Program-made: the position numbers and the translations under genes
The notes under the pieces: generated by a model
Database searches by the model: none
What the model saw: the letters and a program-made list of their open reading frames with translations, nothing else
What the model was told of the DNA's origin: nothing
In this document: piece after piece, positions 32,716 to 37,662 of the stretch
How positions within the stretch are numbered: the first letter of the stretch is position 1
Layout of the letters: the number at the start of each line of letters is the position of its first letter
DNA from: CAYUQT01 sp964596165
GTDB taxonomy: Bacteria > Planctomycetota > Phycisphaerae > UBA1845 > JAFGLZ01
Assembly (NCBI GenBank): GCA_964596165.1
Contig: CAZQTW010000062.1
Span: 1 to 37,662 of the forward strand
DNA length: 37,662 nucleotides
Reading direction: 5' to 3'

Positions 32716-34341
32716 ATGCCCACGATCATCGTTGATGGCAGACCCGTTGAATGCCGCGAGCGGATCAGCGTGCTTCAGGCCGCGCTGGACGCGGGGTTCA
32801 ACGTGCCGCACTATTGCTATCACCCCGGGCTTTCGGTCGTGGCTTCCTGCCGGCTGTGTCTGATGGAAATGAAGATTCCGAATCCTAAGACCCATGAGAT
32901 GGTTTGGTCGCCCAAGCTGGTGCCGAGTTGTCAGACGCCGGTCAAGGACGGCATGGAGGTCCGGTTCTGCAGCCCGAGCGTCGAGGCCAACCAACGGCAC
33001 GTGATGGAGTACTTGCTGCTGAATCATCCCCTGGACTGCCCGGTTTGCGATCAGGCGGGCGAGTGTTGGCTGCAGGACTACAGCCTGCAATTCGGGCCGG
33101 CCACGTCTCGGATGCTGGAACCTAAGTTGAAGAATCCGAAGAAGGACATCGGCGCCTCGACGCTTCTCTATCAGGACCGCTGCATCATGTGCACCCGATG
33201 TGTCCGGTTTTGTCGAGAAGTTGCCGGTACGAGTGAGTTGTGTGTGGTGGACCGCGGGGGTCGTTGCGAGATCGACGTCTTTCCGGGAATGCCCCTGGCA
33301 AACACGCTCCAAGGCAATGTGGTGGACATCTGTCCGGTTGGCGCGATGCTTGATAAGAAGTTCCTGATGCGCCAACGGGTATGGCTTCTCGATTCGGTCG
33401 AAAGCGTTTGCCCGAGGTGCAGCCGCGGTTGCACGATTCGAATCGATCACAATCTCGGAAAGGTCTGGCGGCTGAAACCTCGATTCAATCCGCAGGTCAA
33501 CATGTGGTGGATGTGCGACGAGGGTCGGTTCGGTTGGGACACGATCCACGACGACCGCCGTCTCACACAACCCCGGCTCAAGCGCGGTACCGTGGTCAGT
33601 CCGGTCGTCTGGAAGGACATCCCGGGGATCATCCGAGCGCGCTTGGAAGACGTCGGGCGGCAGGACGGCGGCAAGAAGGTCGGCGTCGTCCTCTCGCCGT
33701 ATATGAGTTGTGAAGAGGCCTGGTTGCTCGTTTCGTTTGTTCGCGGAATTGCTCCCGACGCGGCCGTTGCCGTGATTCCGGCACCGATCGTCGGCGAAGA
33801 CCGGATCTTTCCGATCGGTGAATCGCGAGAAAAGGCGACGTTCGTCATCAGCGCCGAGAAGGCGCCGAACCGGCGTGGTGTCGAGGGCATCGCCAATGTC
33901 GGGGGCGGACGGGCGGTGTCATTGAAGGACTTCATCGCCGAGGTGAACGCCGGCAAGATCACGGCCGCGTGGATCGCCGACGGCTCACCCGAGCCATGGG
34001 ACAACACCGATCTGGTCAAGGCGGCCGGCCGGTTGGAGTTCCTGGTGGTGCAGGACTATCTGCACGGGCTGCTGGCCGAGACGGCCACCGTCCTGTTGCC
34101 GATGTGTGCATGGGCCGAACGTGAAGGCTCATTCATCAACGATCAGCACCTCCTGCAACGGTTCCAACGGGCGGTTCCGCCGCCCGACGGATTGGTGCAG
34201 GACGGTCAGTATTTGTTTGAAATCGCCGGGCACCGTGGTGTATACAACGCCGGCCGCGTGCGGCAGATGATGGCCGAGACGGGCCTGGACGCGTTTGCGG
34301 CCGTGCATGAGGTGCCGGAAGAACCGGCACACGCGCATTAG
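32716..34341 (+). CDS. nuoG: NADH-quinone oxidoreductase subunit G, short form
   Basis: A 541-aa electron-wire subunit of the peripheral arm. The N-terminal 2Fe-2S domain uses Cys34, Cys45, Cys48 and Cys72. HPLDCPVCDQAGEC (His104, Cys108, Cys111, Cys117) binds N5, and CIMCTRC with CPVGA (Cys156, Cys159, Cys162, Cys206) binds N4. A further set, CPRCSRGC plus a later Cys near 268, matches the ligands of the optional N7 cluster. The molybdopterin-oxidoreductase-like C-terminal part is much shorter than in E. coli (about 900 aa) but continues to the stop without disruption. The ATG at 32716 has GAGG seven bases upstream. Confidence 0.93.
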   Translation: MPTIIVDGRPVECRERISVLQAALDAGFNVPHYCYHPGLSVVASCRLCLMEMKIPNPKTHEMVWSPKLVPSCQTPVKDGMEVRFCSPSVEANQRHVMEYLLLNHPLDCPVCDQAGECWLQDYSLQFGPATSRMLEPKLKNPKKDIGASTLLYQDRCIMCTRCVRFCREVAGTSELCVVDRGGRCEIDVFPGMPLANTLQGNVVDICPVGAMLDKKFLMRQRVWLLDSVESVCPRCSRGCTIRIDHNLGKVWRLKPRFNPQVNMWWMCDEGRFGWDTIHDDRRLTQPRLKRGTVVSPVVWKDIPGIIRARLEDVGRQDGGKKVGVVLSPYMSCEEAWLLVSFVRGIAPDAAVAVIPAPIVGEDRIFPIGESREKATFVISAEKAPNRRGVEGIANVGGGRAVSLKDFIAEVNAGKITAAWIADGSPEPWDNTDLVKAAGRLEFLVVQDYLHGLLAETATVLLPMCAWAEREGSFINDQHLLQRFQRAVPPPDGLVQDGQYLFEIAGHRGVYNAGRVRQMMAETGLDAFAAVHEVPEEPAHAH

Positions 34342-34417
34342 GGGTGATGACGGGTTTCCGATCCCGGATCGGACGCCGCTTGCGTCCGAGGTGGTTCGAG
34401 GGTGAAACCCGGAATAG

Positions 34418-35620
34418 ATGAGCCGGGACATGATTCAGACGTTGGGCAACATCATCGTTCGAATTCTGACCGACGGTCACTACGGGATCCCCGTGCTGCT
34501 GATGGCGTTTCTGATCGCTGTCATGTTGACGTACTTTGCCTATGCGACGTTCTATGAGCGGAAGGTGGCGGGCTGGATTCAAGATCGCTACGGACCGAAC
34601 CGCGTCGGACCGTGGGGGTATCTCCAGCCGGTGGCGGACGGATTGAAGTTTTTCACGAAAGAAGACTTCGTCCCGAGCTATGCGGACAAACCGTTGTTCA
34701 TATTGGCCCCGGCGCTGTCGTTCGGATTCGCGTTGTTGGGCGTGGCGGTGATTCCGTGGGGCGGCTACCTGCAGTGGTTCGGCAGCGACCCCATTCCCGT
34801 CCAGGTTGCGAGCATCGACATCGGTTTGCTTTACATCGTGGCCGTCGGAGCGATGAGCGTCTACGGCGTGACGCTCGGCGGTTGGGCGAGCAACAACAAG
34901 TACTCGTTCTACGGCGGGTTGCGAGCGGCCGCCCAAATGTTGAGCTACGAGGTTCCGTTGGGATTGGCGATCCTCGTGGCCGTACTGGCAAGCGGTGCGC
35001 TGCGTCTGGAGGATATTGTGGCCAACCAAGCGAGCACGACATGGAATGTCTTCCTGCATCCGGTAGCGTTCCTTGTACTTCTCGTGTGCGCGTTTGCCGA
35101 GACGAACCGATTGCCCTTCGACCTCGTCGAGTGCGAGCAGGAGTTGGTGGGTGGGTTCCACACGGAATACAGCTCGATGAAATTCGCGTTGTTCTTCATG
35201 GGCGAGTATTTCCACATGTTCGTGAACGCCGCGCTCATGGTCGCCTTGTTCTTCGGCGGATGGGAACCGCTGCCCTGGCTTGGCTGGTTGAACGACTCGA
35301 CGGCCTGGTGGGCGGTGGCACTGCGAATAGGGGTGTATTTCGGGAAGGTATTTGCCCTTGTCTTCGTGTACATGTGGGTTCGCTGGACGCTGCCCCGATT
35401 TCGGTTTGATCAATTGCTGAGGCTCGCGTGGACGGCGCTGGTTCCGATGGGGCTGGCGCTCACGGCGTGGGCCGGCGCGCTGGCCTACATGGGACGGGCG
35501 CGATCGTACTGGGCGCCGGTGGGTGAGATGGCGTTGCTGATCGTGGCAATGGTTGTCGTAAAGGTGGTTGGCGGTAAGCCGACGGGTCGGCAGGCGAATC
35601 TGCCGCCGGTGACGGCGTAA
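34418..35620 (+). CDS. nuoH: NADH-quinone oxidoreductase subunit H
   Basis: A 400-aa membrane subunit with about eight to nine helices that links the quinone chamber to the proton pumps. Hallmarks are ERKVAGWIQDRYGPNRVGP (residues 46-64), and AETNRLPFDLVECEQELVGG followed by FHTEYSSMKFALFFMGEY, the quinone-proximal loop. The C-terminus extends past the last helix with a basic tail. It lies 76 bases after nuoG and 36 before nuoI. The Shine-Dalgarno is weak (GGAATAG). Confidence 0.95.
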   Translation: MSRDMIQTLGNIIVRILTDGHYGIPVLLMAFLIAVMLTYFAYATFYERKVAGWIQDRYGPNRVGPWGYLQPVADGLKFFTKEDFVPSYADKPLFILAPALSFGFALLGVAVIPWGGYLQWFGSDPIPVQVASIDIGLLYIVAVGAMSVYGVTLGGWASNNKYSFYGGLRAAAQMLSYEVPLGLAILVAVLASGALRLEDIVANQASTTWNVFLHPVAFLVLLVCAFAETNRLPFDLVECEQELVGGFHTEYSSMKFALFFMGEYFHMFVNAALMVALFFGGWEPLPWLGWLNDSTAWWAVALRIGVYFGKVFALVFVYMWVRWTLPRFRFDQLLRLAWTALVPMGLALTAWAGALAYMGRARSYWAPVGEMALLIVAMVVVKVVGGKPTGRQANLPPVTA

Positions 35621-35656
35621 CGACACCCCGACTCGAGAGCGGACGGATGGACGCGG

Positions 35657-36268
35657 ATGGCCGACTGGAAGGACACGGACATCATTGAGATTCAGGAACC
35701 GACGCTGGGCGCGGGGCAATTGATCTACTTGCCCGAAATCCTGGCGGGTCTGAAGATCACGTTGAAGCATCTGCTCAATTGGCGGAGCGGGCGAGACACG
35801 TTCGTCGTCCAATATCCCGAGGAGCGACGTGAGGCTCCCGAAACCTGGCGGCACGGAAAGAAGGCCGGCTTGCCGCTGAACCCCCGGACGTATCGTGGCT
35901 GGCATCGCTTGAACCGCGACGAACGGGGTAATGTTGCTTGCGTCGCGTGCTTCATGTGCTCGACGGCCTGTCCGGCGAATTGCATCCGGATCGTCGGTGC
36001 GCCGGCGCCGTGGGACTATCGTGAGAAGTATCCGGAGGTGTTCGAGATCGACGAACTCCGGTGCATCTATTGCGGGATGTGTGAGGAAGCGTGTCCGGTC
36101 AATGCGATCGAGTTGACGTACGAATACGACGTGGTCGGCACAAGCCGGAAAGACCTGGTCTTCGACAAGGAAGCCCTGTTGGCGGTGTACGATCGAACGA
36201 AGGGCCGCAAGCCGAGGCCGAATCCGTTCATTACCGGGTATCCCGACACGGGGCACCCTCAAACATAG
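35657..36268 (+). CDS. nuoI: NADH-quinone oxidoreductase subunit I
   Basis: A 203-aa peripheral subunit with two 4Fe-4S clusters (N6a, N6b) that pass electrons to NuoB. The two ferredoxin motifs are CVACFMCSTACP (Cys95, 98, 101, 105) and CIYCGMCEEACP (Cys136, 139, 142, 146). The amphipathic N-terminus (GLKITLKHLLNW) lies along the membrane. It is flanked by nuoH and nuoJ in the canonical order. Confidence 0.95.
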   Translation: MADWKDTDIIEIQEPTLGAGQLIYLPEILAGLKITLKHLLNWRSGRDTFVVQYPEERREAPETWRHGKKAGLPLNPRTYRGWHRLNRDERGNVACVACFMCSTACPANCIRIVGAPAPWDYREKYPEVFEIDELRCIYCGMCEEACPVNAIELTYEYDVVGTSRKDLVFDKEALLAVYDRTKGRKPRPNPFITGYPDTGHPQT

Positions 36269-36332
36269 CGGTGACACGGGCGGGAACCGTGTTTGTTCGG
36301 TTAGGTTGCCCGGGATAGTGAGAGAGGCGAAG

Positions 36333-37100
36333 TTGACGTCGTTCTTGGGTTACATGGTGTTCTATCTCGTGCCGGTGATCGGCGCCGTGGCGGTCTACCT
36401 GGCGATGCCGGGCGATCGCCGGGCATCGCGGTTCGGCGCGATTGTGCTTGGAGCGGTGGGCTTGGGCGCGTTGATCGTCATCCTGGCCTCCCTGATCGGC
36501 CACAGCCGCGTGATGTTTTATCTTCTGGCGGTTGTCGCGGTTGTCGCGGCCGCTCGCGTGGTGACGCACCGTAAGCCCGTCTACTCCGCCGTCTACTTTC
36601 TGCTGCTGGTCGTCAGTGTGGCGGGCATAGCCTTGTTGGCGGGCGCCGAGTTCCTCGCGGCCGCCTTAGTCATTATCTATGCCGGGGCGATCCTGGTGAC
36701 GTATCTCTTCGTGATTATGCTGGCTCAGCAACCCAAGCCGCTGGAATACGATATCCAGCCTCGTGAGCCGGCATTGGCCGTGCTGGCCGGATTCGTTCTG
36801 ATCGCCGGCCTTGCCGGGCCCATCGTCTACCGGCAGGGCCCGCAGATGATTCCTGCCTCGCAGCCGATTCGGATGGCGACGGCAGCGGAAACGGCGACAA
36901 GGGTTCAGGTGACTCCCTTGAACGAGCACGGGTGGCACGTCGGCAACACACTGACGATCGGCACGGAACTGATGACCACTCACGTCGTGGCCTTCGAGGC
37001 GGCCGGCGTTCTGCTGTTGGTAGGCATCGTGGGTGGCATCGCCCTGGCCACTCGCCGTCTGACGGCGTCCGGCTGTGGCCCGGTTGGGGGTGGCTCATGA
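36333..37100 (+). CDS. nuoJ: NADH-quinone oxidoreductase subunit J with N-terminal extension
   Basis: A 255-aa membrane subunit, longer than typical NuoJ (about 170-200 aa). The conserved core begins near residue 60 (MFYLLAVVAVVAAARVVTHR) and includes GAEFLAAALVIIYAGAILVT, the helix with the pi-bulge involved in coupling. The residues before it add two hydrophobic segments (VFYLVPVIGAVAVYL and GAIVLGAVGLGALIVILASL) not usual in the family. TTG 36333 is chosen because GAGAGG lies five bases upstream; GTG 36318 and ATG 36354 are alternatives, and all keep most of the extension. The stop overlaps the nuoK start in an ATGA. Confidence 0.88.
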   Translation: MTSFLGYMVFYLVPVIGAVAVYLAMPGDRRASRFGAIVLGAVGLGALIVILASLIGHSRVMFYLLAVVAVVAAARVVTHRKPVYSAVYFLLLVVSVAGIALLAGAEFLAAALVIIYAGAILVTYLFVIMLAQQPKPLEYDIQPREPALAVLAGFVLIAGLAGPIVYRQGPQMIPASQPIRMATAAETATRVQVTPLNEHGWHVGNTLTIGTELMTTHVVAFEAAGVLLLVGIVGGIALATRRLTASGCGPVGGGS

Positions 37101-37423
37101 TCGGCGACGTCATGACGGTCCTGAACTTCCAGTGGCAGTGCATGTTGCTTGGATCTGTCCTTTTCGGTCTGGGACTTGTCGGTTTCATCTCGCGACGAAA
37201 CTTGATCATCATGTTTCTCAGCACGGAGGTCATGTTGCAGGGCGTGCTGGTCAACCTTTTGGGATTGAACACAATTCATCAGGCGCTGAATGGCCAGTCA
37301 TTCGCGTTGTTCGTGCTGGTGATAGCGGCGGTTGAGGCCGCCGTGGCATTGGGGATGATCGTTCTGCTCTTCCGCCGTCGGGCGACGCTCGACAGCGAGG
37401 CCTGGAAGCAGATGGGAGGATGA
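37097..37423 (+). CDS. nuoK: NADH-quinone oxidoreductase subunit K
   Basis: A 108-aa three-helix membrane subunit related to MrpC antiporter subunits. The diagnostic core RRNLIIMFLSTEVMLQGVLV carries the membrane glutamate needed for proton transfer, and a second acidic residue lies in AAVEAAVALGMIV. It starts at the ATGA overlap with nuoJ, a sign of translational coupling, with GGGGGTGG just upstream. Confidence 0.95.
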   Translation: MIGDVMTVLNFQWQCMLLGSVLFGLGLVGFISRRNLIIMFLSTEVMLQGVLVNLLGLNTIHQALNGQSFALFVLVIAAVEAAVALGMIVLLFRRRATLDSEAWKQMGG

Positions 37424-37433
37424 TGGATATCGG

Positions 37434-37500
37434 GATGTGAAATCTGAGATGTCCGATTTTGGAGTGGAGATCTAAGTTTTCAAACTCGGGTTTCGGATTC
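37434..37500 (+). repeat. Word-like intergenic repeat after nuoK
   Basis: AAATCTGAGATGTCC (37441-37455) shares ATCTGAGAT with the nuoB-nuoC spacer. The following stretch breaks into words of about seven bases (GGGTTTC, GGATTCC). It separates nuoK from nuoL; the remaining bases to 37604 show no gene. Confidence 0.5.
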
Positions 37501-37604
37501 CCGGGTGACCGACGCAACGTGGCAGGCCATCGGTTTGCAGGCGCGGGTCGGTGAGTGACGATGCCGTTCGACAGGGGCAAGATGTGCTGAGGTAGCGCAG
37601 AACC

Positions 37605-37662
37605 GTGTTAGCGAGTTGGCACTATTCCTGTTTGATCCCATTGCTGCCACTGTTGGGGGCGG
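37605..37662 (+). CDS. nuoL: NADH-quinone oxidoreductase subunit L, 5' fragment
   Basis: The last 58 bases read MLASWHYSCLIPLLPLLGA from a GTG start, the typical opening hydrophobic segment of NuoL, the antiporter-like proton-pumping subunit that follows nuoK in complex I operons. GAGG at 37589-37592 lies 12 bases upstream, rather far. An in-frame stop at 37593-37595 limits upstream extension. The gene continues beyond the window. Confidence 0.7.
   Translation, partial: MLASWHYSCLIPLLPLLGA

Noticed and set aside
34136..36277. 713-aa open frame on the minus strand
   Set aside because: It is antisense to nuoH, nuoI and the end of nuoG, with a His/Arg-rich translation and no domain.
1..37662. 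CRISPR array, insertion sequence or prophage
   Set aside because: No regularly spaced direct repeats, transposase, integrase or phage structural genes were seen.

Overview
The window is a high-GC bacterial chromosome segment that most resembles an uncultured member of the Planctomycetota, perhaps Phycisphaerae-like. The assignment is an inference. It rests on a short H-domain prepilin, a membrane sulfatase-fold protein fused to TPRs, secreted carbohydrate-active proteins, an NfeD-NfeD-flotillin cluster with a Pro/Arg-rich companion, and word-like intergenic repeats. No mobile element, phage, CRISPR array, rRNA or intact tRNA gene was recognised.

Layout. 1-4.5 kb: a hairpin, a HI0933/YhiN-type flavoprotein, a REP-like intergenic element, then a two-gene secreted pair (an alpha-helical toroid-like protein and a clan GH-A glycosidase-like protein). 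4.6-6.7 kb: a TMTC-like multipass membrane protein with TPRs. 6.8-8.1 kb (minus strand): a tandem-GNAT protein and an 84-aa protein that looks like only the two ends of a flagellar rod protein. 8.3-12.2 kb: a tight three-gene operon of AmmeMemoRadiSam radical SAM enzyme, lipoprotein and RACE-type 2Fe-2S/ASKHA reductive activator. 12.2-13.9 kb: a structured leader, a prepilin and a single-TM protein of unknown role. 13.9-18.9 kb (minus strand): a tandem alpha/beta hydrolase with a degenerate second half, an Rrf2 regulator flanked by unusual structured non-coding DNA on both sides, and PolX. 19.1-22.9 kb: a sulfatase-fold/TPR protein lacking the formylglycine motif, and a Gfo/Idh/MocA protein lacking the usual lysine. 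23.0-27.3 kb: long NfeD protease, short NfeD, FloA and a Pro/Arg-rich membrane protein. 27.5 kb to the end: a complex I operon in canonical order, nuoA to nuoK, plus the first codons of nuoL at the window edge.

The nuo genes encode an NADH-linked proton-pumping dehydrogenase: NuoEFG is the NADH module, NuoBCDI the quinone-reducing arm and NuoAHJK(L) the membrane arm. The NfeD/FloA cluster just upstream would organise membrane microdomains. The AmmeMemoRadiSam/RACE operon points to radical and corrinoid redox chemistry.

The most interesting signals are non-coding. They are a long AT-rich leader before rrf2 with a good sigma70-type promoter, a tRNA-like fold and a strong hairpin; a 3' region after rrf2 in which one segment can pair with either of two partners ahead of a clear terminator; and word-like repeats with a roughly seven-base rhythm between nuo genes. 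All functions were inferred by reading; no database search was run.
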